Positions 22,801 to 34,539 of a stretch of DNA of 64,000 bases are shown one piece after another. The translations under genes and the position numbers were made by a program. The notes under the pieces were generated by a model. It was not told the DNA's origin. It searched no databases and saw only the letters and a program-made list of their open reading frames with translations. The stretch covers positions 42,033,559-42,097,558 of the forward strand of contig OY979718.1 in NCBI GenBank assembly GCA_963855995.1, read 5' to 3'. Position 1 is the stretch's first letter. Each line of letters starts with the position of its first letter. This stretch comes from Muricea muricata (lineage: Eukaryota; Cnidaria; Anthozoa; Malacalcyonacea; Plexauridae).

Positions 22801-25800
22801 CAATTACACATTAATTGTGTATTCTGTATCTAAAAGAAGCAGTAGCGAAGCCAGCCCGACAATTTCGTCATGCTATACAAATTTAAATCATCATTTATTT
22901 CTTTAGAAATTGATTCCTTATACGGTCTTTAGACACAAAAAAAATTGCTTTTGCATGACCAAATTTCGGGGTGGCTTCGCCACCGAAAAGAAGTTGACAA
23001 CGAGTTAATTCACCAAAAAAGCTACATTGTCACGAAGTTTGTATCGAGTTGCATCAAGCCTGATGAATACAAATTCATATTTGTAGACTTGCATCAAGCT
23101 TGTGGATAAAATTTTTTGACAATCAACTTGCATCAAGGCTGTTGACAACTTGCTCAGACTTGCTATCATTAAGCCAAGCAAAGGCACTGAAAAGAGTTGG
23201 AAATGATTCAATTGACTCGCTTCAAACTGACTCCCCCTCCCCCTCCCCCGGATATCAAAATAGGAAAATACGGTGTATTTTTACTCAAGATATGCACGTT
23301 TGTAACTTTTGTCCCAGAACTCCATCTCATTGATTCTATGGATTTGAAACTAAATTTTTGTGAACTTCGGCAGAAACTATAACTGGCTCAGAGACAGCTC
23401 AAAATTTGATGTGGATGTGGATGGTTCCGGCTTTATCCTACATATTTCGAGCATTTTGGGTGATCCCACTGTTCTGGCTCACGAAACCTCTCAACAGTCT
23501 TTGGTACCAGGTGAGTATATTTGTAGTTAAAGTACAAGGTTATCGTCAACAATTGTTTCGAAACAGTTCACTTATAATTTAGGTTTTCAGCACTAGCTTC
23601 CATGTACGGAATTGACATGACGTCATTTGTTCCTGAAAATTCGTTCCTGTAAAACAAATAGGCTCTTCCAAATTGAAGATGGGAATGAATTCAGCTTTTT
23701 CTGTAATTTTCCCAAAAAGAAGGCATGACCTCTGGAATTGACCATTATCTATTAAATATGTTATTGTTTAGTAGCTACAATAGTTTATGTAGTGTGTTGA
23801 CCAGTGCATGATGTTGAAATGTAACTGTCCTCACTGACCGCTTATTTTGCAAACATTCCTCGCAGGCAATGCCTGCATGTCAGGAAATCATAATTTGACC
23901 AATATTTTGCTGTCATTGATACATTTTTAGGTTCAGTACTCGACTCCAGTTAAAATAAAGCTCAAAATATCAAAACATTTGCTTTCCGCGTCATTTGAAT
24001 TATTTCCCACTCTTCTCTAACATGCAGTTCTCATGTTGTCTGGAGTGTTTAAAAAATCGTGAAAATGAAATTACTTCTAGATTTGTGAAACCTTAAAAGA
24101 TACGACTTTCGTGACAGGACCCCCCTTCCCCCATCCTCCTCGCGTTAACATTGTCGGTAATCATTTGCTTTCTCTTCGTTCTTATTGCGTGTATACAAAC
24201 TGAACGAAATGTATTACTAAAGATTAAGAGATACCGGCAGATTGACGATGACGTTAAGTAGAATAGAATGACTTCACGTAAATTTCGTAGTTGGAAAAGT
24301 ACCCGTAGTGTTGGCCATTCATCTGAATTCCAAAGCGATAGATGGCGCGCATTTGAAGCCCAATGGAAATTTATAAACTAGAGGGATTCGAACTGCTAGA
24401 ACTGGGACTATGGTGAGAAGTTGCCGTCAAAACTGTCAGGATCGTAGATTTTGGTTGTTAATGTACTTTATTTTTGGCTTCTCTTTCGTCGAAGGCGAAT
24501 GACTGAAGTTCTATCTTTCGATATGTACGGAGGTCACTGGGTTGCGTCTTATTTACTAGAACCGTGTACTAGAACATCAACATTTGCTGATTGCCTTTTG
24601 CATTTGAACGAATTAGGAGATAGCGGATTTGGCATATCGTAAAAGAAGTGGCAAACCAACTGTCTTGTTGTCATCTAGCGGCAGGTATTGAGTATTGCAA
24701 TCCTCATGTTAACTGAAAAACTTAACTAAATTAGGATCGAAACGTTCCATCAGCTTAGCATCTTTATACAAGCTTTTCAAATTCATTATTATATGAAGAA
24801 GTATATAATATATAAATTAAAGTAACTAAATGACCAATGAGAAAAGCGTACGGGATATATTTAAAAAATTAGATTCATATTAATCTGAAGCGAACGACGA
24901 GAAATTTGTTGGCCCGAACGAGCTAGATTTGAACTCGCATCTTCGTGTTACTAGACCGCCCTCTACCAATTGAGCTGTGTGGAGTCAACTGGAATAAGTG
25001 TACTCGCGATCATCGTATCGAAGACAGAATCCCGAGGGGTGATGTGTGTTGTATGAAACAATTACCCTTATATTGTTCTCTGTGTAAATTTATTTCCCGA
25101 AAATATTAAAAAAATAATAATCTAGCCAGCTGAGAGGAATATTATTGTTTTCAATGCATGTAAAGCAAATTAAAATCTACTGCTGTACATGTATTCTCAC
25201 TAACGAGCATAATTGTATAGCTCGGGTAACGAGTAGAACTTCTTAATTGTAGCCCTTTTTGTTAGAAAAACCTTTTTAAGATATAACAGTTATGATCATT
25301 ATGTATTTTTAAATTAATATTAATAGCTTCTTCATTTATACTTTGTAGCTTTGCTCAAAATGTGAGTTTAACCATTGCTGACATATTCTTTAGTCTGTTT
25401 ATCCAAGGTTTTTTCTTGCTGCAAGTAAGTTTCTAATTTGTACCCCGACCCTTTCTTAATATTTCTCCAAAAAAGCTGAATTAGCATTCGTATTTTTAGT
25501 ATTAATCTTGTACATTATAAATTTCGATTTTCTTTTCTTCATATTCGTTTTTGTGACGTAAGCTTTTGTTCGTTTTGATGTGAAGCATTCCCTGAAAAAA
25601 GGGTTTGGGCCTACCTTTTCCTTGCCAGATTTGAAAACCTATAGTAAAGTAAATATTATATAAATATTTTATAATTGATTCATTACTATTTCTTTTTCTA
25701 AAAAGTTTCTAGTTTGTATTTGAATTTAATTAAACCTGTCTTAGAATTGAAATTTTTCAAGTTCACGTGTTATAAATGAACCAATGAAATGCCACATTAA

Positions 25801-28215
25801 ATCACGCTTGGTTTTAGTGACACATTAAATGAAGATATACAGTAAAACCCCGCATAAAAGAACCAGTTAATTTTGACTTCAGACTGAAGAAGTGTTTCTT
25901 ATATAACAGGTACTGAAAAAAAATCAGGCTGAACTGGTTCTTAACTGGTTCTTAACTGGTTCTTATTTCCAGTCAACAACAATTGTTCCTGGTATAGAGT
26001 TTTAAACCTCTTATTGTATAAAATGTGTTGAATACATTATGAAGATGAAATATGTTGTGAATTGATTTCTGTTTTGATAAAACAAAAGCATGCAGGATGT
26101 GGGTTAAAGACAATTCCTGCTGGCAAGATCACAGTATTTTGTTTTCCTCCTAGTACACGATTAGCACCTATTTCAGCTAAAAGTTTAATAAGGATTTTTA
26201 AGAGCCAGTTTGATTTGTCAGCCTGTGTTTGGTTCTTTTATTTTGGGTACCATTTGCCCAAATTTCAGGCTGGTAATTCTTAACCCACTGGTTCTTCTAT
26301 GCAGGGTTTTACTGTACGCCTTAAATTGTGCTTACTTTCATCAGCTAGTCTCGGCAGCTTAGGGCTTAGAGGCCAGAGCAATGTTCGGCATCAAACAGTC
26401 TACATAACAGTTTCCGATACAATTTCCAGAATATGTGTAATTCCACTCGATATTTAGAAGCATTAACCCCTAAATTTATTTAGCATCAAATAGAATATTT
26501 TTTCCATTCCTGTAGGCGACATTAATTAGTATAGTTCCAGTTGTTGGTCCAATACTTAGTGTTTTGCACATGACTTTGCTACATTCACTATATTGCTTTG
26601 AATATACCTGGGTGAATAGAGGTAAGTTGCATTTAGATCAGATAATTTCTGACACTTTGTAATCATGGTTTTATTCTCATCTTGGTTTTTTCCCCTCCCA
26701 CAGGGTGGAGAGTTGAGAAACGTTTAGCTTTTATAGAAAATAACTGGCCTTACTTTGTTGGCTTTGGGCTGCCATTAGCTTTGTTAACGAATGTATCTGG
26801 TTCATTTGTTGTAAGGTGATGTAAGATACATGCTGCGAGATTATTAAATCGTAATAAGAACAGTCATGTTCTTGAGCTATACGAAATTACTGATTTGTTC
26901 CTTTGGTTAACAGTTATTGTCTATCTGATTATTTTTGAGATGTTGTTACCGTAGGTATCCGCCTGACCTTTTTATAACTGCATGTATCATGCATACACAG
27001 CCAAAAATGAACAACCTGTTCGGGGCTGATGAAAACAGGCTAGAACAATGTTTTGCTGCCAGCATTGTTCAATGTTGTCAACAATATTGTTCAGTATTGT
27101 TGAGCCTGAATTAGCCTGCAATCAGGTGTAACAATGTTGAATAATATTGTTGACAACATTGAACAATGTGGGCAGCAAAACATTGTTCATTGCTGTTTTC
27201 ATCAGGCCAGAACAGGTTGTTCATTTTTTGCTGTGTAGTAAATAAATTGCGACGACACAACAATGATTTTGATGTCAGACGTGATACTAAATGAATAAAT
27301 AATGATTTTGGAGACGTCGCGGTATACCAGTGATCAGAAGGGTAAACCACAGGGTAAACATTGTAAAGCTATTATGTGGTTGCATATTAAGTAGATTTTA
27401 AAAGATTTCTGTTGATACATTTCGATTATCTTGACAGAAAATCGTGCCCATTTAACCACGAACCACGATAGTGAAACAATTTTAAAATGTTGATTTAATC
27501 TTATACGTAATTATCATGTCAGTCTGCTAAGCCTTAAAATGCTTGTTTACAACTAAATGTGTTTTGATTCGTGTGGAAAGCCGAGAACAGCTGAGATTAC
27601 CGCACGAATTAAGAGACATTTACGCTTTAGAAATGATTCAACATCGATTGAAGTGCCGTAAAATCATAATTGCTTACACTTGCAATTTCCTCTTTTTGAG
27701 AGATGTGAATGAGTCAACTAGTGAAAAATGTTCAGGTTAGAAATCAGAACATCCGCTAATAATCAACTTGTTCGCATCTATATCACTATCCCAAAATCGC
27801 AATCGAATCGCAGCATGACAATTACAAACTGGCCTTTGGATGTAATTTGTAGCACATACTGCATGTGCATTCTAGTGAATACCTTGTTCTTCTTTTAGTG
27901 GTTGTATTTTTGCTATTTTATTTCCGTTGTTTATCGTCAGTGGAAATGAAGCTCAACCAGTCGAAACAAAGTAAGTACCAGCTAGCGTGTTTCGGGCAAA
28001 CATTTGCCGCTCGCGTGAATTGGCTAATTGGGCGAGTGGAAAATGGATTGTAAATGCTGTATTCAGAAGATACATACTTAATTAGTATTTAATAGAATTT
28101 TCTCTGCTATAGTAGCGTTCCAGTCCATATATTTTCCATATCTATTTGGTTAACGAACAAGGTCTTAAGAAGATCGTGGACAAGTACGAAACTTGAAAAG
28201 TCGAAAAATAATTGA
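13892..28215 (+). CDS. EI24: EI24-like ER transmembrane protein, complete ten-exon gene
   Basis: EI24 (etoposide-induced 2.4, PIG8) is a multi-pass ER membrane protein linked in animals to autophagy and apoptosis. Exons by eye: 13892-14100, 21826-21886, 22608-22674, 23374-23510, 24617-24666, 25349-25424, 26516-26621, 26704-26815, 27899-27970, 28113-28215. All phases agree and give 330 residues, close to the human protein (about 340). Visible in order: an N-terminal segment with a basic RRRPRPS stretch, QCCILNGGIFW, LIPVLQRL, FRAFWVIPLF, EIADLAY, LHMTLLHSLYCFEY, ENNWPYFVGFGLPLA, and SGCIFAILFPLFIVSGNEA. Alternating hydrophobic segments match the family. Donors of exons 1 and 5 are both GTTGTC, which is unusual. 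The exon 5 donor is the least certain junction. The family call is secure. Confidence 0.93.
14535..14714 (-). repeat. 3' LTR of the copia element (180 bp)
   Basis: A direct copy of 18886-19073, with TG...CA termini. The adjacent internal sequence, read on the - strand, is purine-rich (AAGTGGGAG) and is a candidate polypurine tract. It contains AATAAAG at about 14641, but on the + strand only. Confidence 0.93.
14751..15110 (-). pseudogene. Copia RNase H domain fragment
   Basis: The frame contains STTEAEYMALSSAAQEAVWL, YEDNRGAIQLSKN and RTKHIDISVHFVQE, the standard copia RNase H motifs, and ends at 14751 close to the 3' LTR. It is out of frame with the upstream reverse transcriptase; the break is near 15,110. 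Frames on either side overlap from 15082 to 15260. Confidence 0.85.
15110..16660 (-). pseudogene. Copia reverse transcriptase region
   Basis: The open stretch encodes WVFKVKRDENGTVDRFKARL, DVHTAFLQGDLDEEIYM, KKSLYGLKQAARCWN and the catalytic LHVDDILLF, a variant of the copia YVDD box with His before VDD. Downstream it continues through the connection region (YSDADWAGD, start of RNase H). Joined to neighbouring polyprotein pieces only by frame changes. Confidence 0.88.
16646..17857 (-). pseudogene. Copia protease remainder and integrase
   Basis: The frame encodes the latter part of the aspartic protease (LYLPDLGKNLLSV), then integrase. The zinc-binding HHCC module is HCRFGHLG followed by CESCMMGKQ. 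The catalytic core shows HSDVCNSM, DDYSRYVHVYF, LRSDNGGEY and NPAQNGVAERMNRTLLE. It ends at 16646 where a frame change separates it from reverse transcriptase. Confidence 0.88.
17835..18848 (-). pseudogene. Copia gag and start of protease
   Basis: A 337-residue frame. An initiator at residue 16 (MASAVENVLRMAKLNG, about 18803) looks more natural than the first ATG. It holds the copia capsid-like region (LNGSNYRSWAFNMRLYLES), a CCHC zinc knuckle (CHFCQERGHFPRDC), a basic stretch, and the protease active site WIVDSGATQHM. The frame closes shortly after the active site, at a GAGAGA stretch where the next frame takes over, so a small indel there is the likely break. Confidence 0.88.
18872..18885 (-). 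promoter_or_regulatory. Copia primer-binding site matching the initiator-tRNA anticodon arm
   Basis: Immediately inside the 5' LTR, the - strand reads GGTTATGGGCCCAG. It is complementary to the anticodon stem-loop CUGGGCCCAUAACC of eukaryotic initiator tRNA-Met, not to a tRNA 3' end. This is the half-tRNA priming arrangement known from Drosophila copia. Confidence 0.85.
18886..19073 (-). repeat. 5' LTR of the copia element (188 bp)
   Basis: A direct copy of 14535-14714 with a short extra segment (ATAAACTGTTTT) and a few base changes. The target duplication GGTGT follows at 19074. Confidence 0.93.
19197..19982. mobile_element. Long inverted-repeat element with TA target, 786 bp
   Basis: Arms of more than 300 bases are inverted copies: CTGCGATTTCCAGTTGAGCG at the left and its near-complement at the right, flanked by TA on both sides (19195-19196, 19983-19984). 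The right arm carries an extra segment around 19800-19880 that the left arm lacks. Reading frames in the two arms are mirror images of each other, so neither is a gene. TA flanks suggest a Tc1/mariner-type MITE. Confidence 0.78.
22278..22391. repeat. Hairpin-forming palindrome in EI24 intron 2
   Basis: ATATGAATATTA near 22285 pairs with TAATATTCATAT near 22370. The AACAATATTTTAC segments pair around a loop containing GAACGCAGCGAG. It looks like a short foldback MITE; no target duplication was resolved. Confidence 0.6.
24912..24984 (-). other. tRNA-like sequence, probably a tRNA-derived SINE or pseudogene
   Basis: On the - strand there is a box A-like AGCTCAATTGGTAGAG and, about 30 bases on, a box B-like GAGTTCAAATC. 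The anticodon loop would read CTAGTAA (AGU, threonine). The acceptor and anticodon stems do not pair properly, so it is not a functional tRNA. It lies in EI24 intron 5. Confidence 0.55.
25840..26314. mobile_element. TA-flanked MITE (Tc1/mariner or pogo type), 475 bp, in EI24 intron 6
   Basis: The ends are CAGTAAAACCC with TA on both sides (25838-25839, 26315-26316). The TIR continues imperfectly as GCATARAAGAACCAG. The interior holds a triple short tandem of AACTGGTTCTT. It does not code. Confidence 0.82.
26996..27235. mobile_element. Palindromic TA-flanked MITE, 240 bp, in EI24 intron 8
   Basis: The left end CACAGCCAAAAATGAACAAC and its near-complement at the right are flanked by TA (26994-26995, 27236-27237). 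The arms extend almost to the centre, so the whole element can fold into one hairpin. Confidence 0.82.
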
Positions 28216-30238
28216 TTCCTGAGAATGCAATTTTATAAAACTGTACGAGTCATACTTGCACTCATTGGTCATTATCTTTGAATGAAAAACTGAATGCATA
28301 TTCACTAGCTGTTTCGAGACGAGCGAGCATTATCACGCAAATTGGCGTTTTCCATTTGCCATTAAGCTTTCTGCTAGAACCATGGTGAAGCAATGGGCCT
28401 TATGACGTCGAGTGCGGCTGCCGAAGTTACATGAAAATTGATTGGCTTGGGAAAAACGTCGAGCCAATCAAATTTTATGTGACATTAATTTTTCTCCATT
28501 TGATGTCATTATGTAAAAGGTCGCGTTGGGTGGCGCGTAAGGAAAACATGTATCAATTGAATAAACGTGAATTTTTAATATCCGCGTTTATGTAGCATCC
28601 TATAATAAGTTATAGCTAATGCAGTTAGTGTCAGTATTACAAATAACTTTTTAACAATATATAAAGTGAATGTGATCATAGAACGCCTCTCCATTTGTAA
28701 AGTCAAAACCTTATGTAAAAGGATTATGTCAATATATTTTTCTTTTTGTCTTGTCGATAGGAGCCTTTGAAGTAATTATAAAAATGTGTTGTTAAATTTT
28801 CTGTAACGTGCTTTCTTTTTAGAATATTGAAGGGCAAATGATATTAGCCATCCGCCGTCTTGTTTTATAATTAGGCTGTCGGAAATGTTTGATAATCGTA
28901 ACGCTACTCACAATTCACTAGTTTAAGGTTTTCTAAGTTTTTAATTCACCATCACAATCACGCTCACTATGGCAGTTTGTACCCAACTCACCCACATGTT
29001 ACTAATAGCATAAAATGTCCCTAACTTATCTATCAGTCTCTAAATATATGATTAAATCTTGTTACATAATAATTAACTAAATTCTTAACTATAATTAAAT
29101 TCTTAACAAGGCCTGTTTTAATGACGTCACATGCAGGGTAGACTGTATAAAAGTTACAGTTAATTAGTTAAATCCCAGTGAAATTTTCTTGAACACTTTG
29201 CAATTTACGCAAGAAGTATATACAGACAAATCCAGTTAGATTTTAAAATTCAACGTATTTGCTAGATGTTCTTGAAGAAAAAAATTATCAGCTTGTGACG
29301 CATGGCATTTTTGAATATCCAAGATGGCGGATGACTAATGTCTTTGTCTATCTTGTTCTTCAATATTTTCGAAACTAAGCATGGTGCCAAAAATTTAACA
29401 AAGGATATTACAATTGCTTACAGGCTCTTATCGATAAGTAAAAAAAAATTTAGATATGCCCGTTTAACAGACAGCTTTGGGAACCTGTCAAGGTATTCCA
29501 ACATGCGTCAGTTTTGGCAGACTTCAAGGCACATAAATTCCGCTAATTTTTAAGAGATTTTGATTTGCTTTGTGAGACTGTATTAATACGTTAGTTGCTA
29601 CCAGTAGGAATGTAGTTGTGTGATTTATATGCTTACAGTTTTCTAAAATCCGGGGGGGGGGGTGTTAAATCAGGAGACTTTATAACCTCATGGGTGTTGC
29701 TGCAGCGTTTTTCGCAAGCGGCGTATGCCGGATCACAAGCGCAATTTTGATATTTTAAAATTTGTATTAGAAATATTTAGGTAGCCTGTGCACATTCTGT
29801 ATTACACGCTAATACAGGATGTGCACAGGCTAATATTTAGTAAGACGATTGCATAAAATTGTAAAGTGATAAGTTTATTTTTATATAATGAAATAATGTA
29901 AATTGCTGATAGATATATATTATGTGTAAAACAATGTAAATCAATATAATTATATATAGGAATTTTTGAATTTGGCTATAATTGTCTAAAGTTTATTTAT
30001 TTTATTTTATGTTATTAAGCTTCGCCACAAGAGCGGGGCCGTACCATAGATATCTCATATACACTAGATGGTGCATCCCACACTGTGGGCAGGCGAAAAT
30101 TGAAGCCAGATCGCAGGCGCTGGTCGTTCTCACAGAGCATGATAATTTGTGTATTTTGTATTGCGGAAACGGACAAAGTTGACAATAACTCCTCTTTTAT
30201 GCAGCTAAAAAGTATTTAATACACAAATACAGAAAATT
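28216..30238. other. Intergenic region downstream of EI24
   Basis: No gene seen. From about 28844 to 29339 an inverted pair, ATTAGCCATCCGCCGTCTTG and its near-complement, brackets sequence related to the interior of the MITE at 3552-4068. A small hairpin (AGCCTGTGCACAT arms) is at 29776-29840. An 11-G run is at 29652-29662. Confidence 0.5.
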
Positions 30239-31911
30239 AATAATAATAGTAATAATAATAATGATTTATTGGAAGAACATCCACAAAAGTGGCTCTTCGT
30301 CATCCAATACATTACAGTTAATAGTAATACGAATTACAATATATTAAATACTAAATATTCAATTACATTTAAATACATAACTAGCAAGTTTTAGTAAACG
30401 ATTAATCTAAACGAGATTTAGCTTTATCAAATAAGAAGCTCCTAATAGCGTTTATGAATGATTTAAATACAGTAATATTTCGTATGTCCGCTGGCAATGC
30501 ATTGAATAATCTTGCTGCCATATCTTGAAACGTACTGGATTCCTTAGGAATTAGTAAGGATGATGCACATCAAGCTATAAGTGCTGACTTTATGCAATTC
30601 TAACTTAAGACTGTCTGGTAATACGTTACTATATATTCCTTTGTCGGTTAATTTCAGAAGATTATACTCCTTCTTTCAGAAATTGGTAGCCAACCTAAAT
30701 TTAACACTTCCTTTGCACTACAATATTTTCCTAATACGAAAGCGGTACATGCATTCTGTACGCGTTGCAAACGTTTCAATTGATAATCTGGTAAAGGACT
30801 TACAACGACGCTGCAATAATCCAGCTTAGTAAATATCAAGCACTCTACTAATTGCTTTCTTATGGGAAACTGTGCAATATAACGTACTTTCCTTAAAACT
30901 GCTCGGGTACTGTAGCAGGAGGACAAAGTTTTTGTAATATGCTCGTTCCAGGTTAAGTGATTATCCAAGTGGACACCTAATAACTTGGCTACTCTTAAAC
31001 GTTCCAAACTGGAGCCATTGTTGACCAGAGAGAGCGGCTTTTTATCTAATGAATGAACCCTATCCATCTGGGGTGTTGAAACTAGCATCCATTTAGTTTT
31101 TGATTTGTTGGCAGCTAAATTAGAATCGTCAGAAAAGTGGCCAAGACATTCAATATTAGCATTCATATTTGCGACTGCCTCTTCAAGTTGACTTACTTTG
31201 GTGTGCTGGTACAGTGTAGTGTCATCGGCATATTGGTGACACTTAAATTACACTGAACATAACTCTGAAGATCCGAAACATACAAGTTGAATATAACTGG
31301 CCCCAAAATAGAGCCTTGTGGGACATCAAAAGCCACACTTTCCATATCAGAACCTTTGTCGTCAATCTGCACAAATTGGCGCCTTGTAGATAAGTATTCT
31401 ATTAGCCAAGAAAGAAAAGTTTTTGAGAACCCCATACTATACATCTTATTAATAACTGTTTGAAACCGTACTGTATCGAAGGCTTTTGAATAGTCAGCAA
31501 GAACCAGAAGAGATACTTCGCCACTATTCATTTATCGAATCTGATCATTTCGGATACTAAGACGGGCAGTGGTGGTCGAATGGCCTTTCCTAAAGCCAGA
31601 CATATGTGGACCCAATAGTGCAGTTTGGTCAATGAAATCAAGCATTTGTTTTAACACAACCCTTTCAAAGATTTTTGACATAGCAGGAAGAAATGAGGTT
31701 GGCCGAAAGTCGTCTTCACATTTTGGATGATCTATCTTAGGAATAGGTGAGATTCTAGCTGTTTTCCAAACATTTGGAAATGAAGATGTTTCGATACATG
31801 AATTTATTATGTGAGCAAGAGGTGATGCTAGATAACTGGCAACAGGTTTAATAAACTTGGCAGGTATTTGATCAATTCCAGTCGAGCAATCCGATCTCAA
31901 TTCCCGAATCT
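30239..31911 (-). mobile_element. Second 5'-truncated non-LTR retrotransposon (CR1/L2/Jockey-like)
   Basis: Three - strand frames follow in LINE order. 31532-31900 begins in RT (GIDQIPAKFIKP, FPNVWKTARISPIPK, SGFRKGHSTTTA). 31193-31531 has DYSKAFDTV and VPQGSILGPVIFNLYVSDL. 30654-31166 has NKSKTKWMLVST and LNLGWLPISERR near the C-terminus. The YADD region falls at the break near 31,180. The 3' end at 30239-30270 is an ATT-rich microsatellite tail. It is a different family from the element at 8880-11005. Confidence 0.88.
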
Positions 31912-32770
31912 GTATAGTGAAAGTATAGTGTTTTCTGTAGCATTTTTTTTATTAGCGAGAACGACCAATATGACCGCCGCCTATTGTTATGAGCGGATAC
32001 CGCTGAGACTTTTGGCTTCACTGTTTGATGTACAGATGCGCTATCTAGTGTATATGAGATATTTATGGACCGTACCGTCAAAGATAGTTGATTTTTGTGA
32101 GGTAGAATAACCGGAGAAAAACCATCAAAGCACAAGAGATATCAATTAGGAAACTTAACTTATATGAAGTCCCTCACCAGACGTTGTTTCAGTGGTGAGA
32201 GGCACAATGCGCTAACCGCCTGCGCCATATCCATGCTTCCAATGTGTCATCATCTGTGCTGCGCAGTAGCCAAAAAACGATGCCGGCTTGTCATTTTACT
32301 GGATCCCTGCAAGCTAAGTTGTGGAAATGCCTATATGCGATAGAAGAGCTTACAAAATAGCTAGGCTCTGTTGTTCAAAGCTGGATTATCGCTAACCTTG
32401 GATTAAAACTTAAACCAATGTTTTAGTTTCTCTATTTATACCCATCCATTTATTTCAAAACTTAAGTAAGCAAACATTCTATTGATTTAGACAAGAGTCT
32501 GAAGAAATATTTTTCAGTTGGTAAAAAAATGGTGAAAAATTTGTTTTGTATTTTGCTTTAACCAAGGGTTAAGCTGACCGTCTATTGAACGACTGGCTTT
32601 AGAATGAAATACACATTAGGTGGTTCATGTGACTTGATTTATTTATGACGAGGCACAATTTGTTCCTATTTTTTAATCAAAATTAAATATAATCTACACC
32701 TACACCTACAATTTACGGATAACTGTGTTTGCAAAATTTGCGTGGCCGTCTCGTACTCTTTATAAAGATC

Positions 32771-33165
32771 GTCCCACAAAAAGCGGACGCTATTGAATTC
32801 AACTATTGTTACAATTTGAATGGCCTACCACTGTAAGTGCTCCAGAGCGTCCCTGAAAAATGTTCGCTGTTGAAATCACTTATTAGAACTTTGAATAGCC
32901 TAGCACTAAGCTGAACACAATAAACCGTAAAACCGATTGTTTCTTTCAGAAAAATTACGTGCCTTATAAGCAATTATAAGCAATACGATTCTTAATAAGT
33001 CGTTTAACAAGTCTTTGCGTTCGGGTTATTGCAAGGCCATTGAAAGTTCTAACAATAAGTGATTTCAACAGCGTCCATTTTTCAAGGGCACTCTGGGGCA
33101 ATTATACTGCTAGGCCATTCAAATTGTAACAAGTTGAATTCAATAGCGTCCGCTTTTTGTGGGAC
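32771..33165. mobile_element. Inverted-repeat MITE, about 395 bp
   Basis: GTCCCACAAAAAGCGGACGC at the left pairs with its exact complement at the right, and pairing continues for about 60 bases, including TATTGAATTCAAC. Inner segments repeat TTTGAATGGCCTA-like sequence in both orientations. No clear target duplication was found. Confidence 0.75.
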
Positions 33166-33790
33166 ACCTCGTACAAACGCTAAACAGGATTTGAAATGGC
33201 TTAATTATCATACATAATTAGATATTCATAGCATTGAAGCGATAACAATAGAAAATTAAGTTGCTCTATCAAGCGTATGCGTAACGAAGGAACGAATTGG
33301 AGAGGTTGTTACGGCCACAGTCAGCATTGGCTTGTTGTTGAAGAGAATCATGACCCCTAGTTGCAAAGACGAGATATGAGATCCTCAGAGTGGAAATAAG
33401 CATTGAGAATGTGAAATGCAGTTCCACAAGCAACGCAGTATAAGATTTGAAGATTGGCGACGCGGCAAGAAAACGAAGCAGTGATGTGCGAAAGCAAGCC
33501 TTCTGCTTAGATCTTCAGAATTTGCAAAGGTTTGTTGGCGTGATGTAAAAAATAACATTCACATATCCTATATGTAAAGTGTGTCACTTATAATCATGTT
33601 TTGTTATTTAAGATATAACTAAATATTTTGTTATTAAGAAGCTATTCATAAATACATCTGCAACATAGCTATACACAGTATGCAGTTTACTAGCCAGAAT
33701 AATGGCGGAACAACCAGCGTTTCTATTGGCCAGGAAATGCAATTGCCTCCTGAGAAGTTTAATATGCGGCACGAACCTCAAGTGTATACA

Positions 33791-33930
33791 TTGGTGTATA
33801 AAAAACTCCCACTTAATGCTATAAAAGATTCACTTGGCTTTCAAGCAAACTAGATTTTAGATCCCAGGGAAGTCTACTCGTATTCGGGCGTAACAACCTG
33901 TCTTTTTGCGGATTTTTTATACACCCTGTA
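33791..33930. mobile_element. Short MITE with GGTGTATAAAAAA ends, about 140 bp
   Basis: The left end TTGGTGTATAAAAAAC and the right end, read inward, TACAGGGTGTATAAAAAAT are inverted. A third isolated end of the same type (TACAGGGTGTATAAAAAAG) is at 43429-43447. Confidence 0.6.
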
Positions 33931-34059
33931 TGCCCGAGTTGAGTAGTGCTTGTGATGCAGCTTACTGATTTAGAAATATCTTAAATATGGTAATTACATA
34001 TTTTTAGATGATCTTTTATCTTTTGTTTTCCCCTCAATTTCCCTATTGTTAGTAGCTTA

Positions 34060-34190
34060 TCGGGTTTTCAATTTATGTTTCGGTAACTAAGGCAACGGTT
34101 AGGGGTAGAAGAGGTTAGGCGTTAGGGTTAGGGATACTTGGGGATAGAATCATATTAGTGACCGAAACATAAATTGATTACCGCTTATGG
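34060..34190. repeat. Inverted-repeat element with TTAGGG-like core
   Basis: AATTTATGTTTCGGT and its complement, ACCGAAACATAAATT, bracket a GTTAGGGGT/GTTAGGGTTAGGG core. It is a short foldback repeat. Confidence 0.6.
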
Positions 34191-34318
34191 TTTGAGGTAT
34201 CCAACTACATACACGTGATGGAAATTACACCATGTTATCGGCCGAAATGCTTTGATTGTCTCCGTTAGATTAGTATTTCACCGTGTGGTAATGATCGCAT
34301 ATTGGTCGCATAATGATC

Positions 34319-34482
34319 GTATAATAAACATTTATTGGATGAGGTTTTTGTGATATGCAGAATTATCAACGTCGAGGTAAGAGTTATCAGCCGAGCCGAA
34401 GGCGAGGCAGATAACTCTTACCGAGACATTGATAATTCCGCATATCACAAAAACCGAATCCGATAATTGTTTTATTATACAT
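34319..34482. mobile_element. Near-perfect hairpin MITE, about 164 bp
   Basis: Arms GTATAATAAACATTTATTGG... and its near-complement pair through TTTTTGTGATATGC and GGTAAGAGTTATC to a short GC-rich loop (GCCGAGCCGAAGGCGAGGC). The transcript or single strand would form a long stem. Confidence 0.75.
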
Positions 34483-34539
34483 TGTAAGCGGAGGAAATAA
34501 ACATGGTAACGAAAGAATAGATTTCTCTTTCTAAAACCT

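Noticed and set aside
32175-32245. tRNA-like stretch (GGCGCAGGCGGTTAGCGCA on the - strand)
   Set aside because: It has a box A-like motif only. No acceptable box B or cloverleaf was found.
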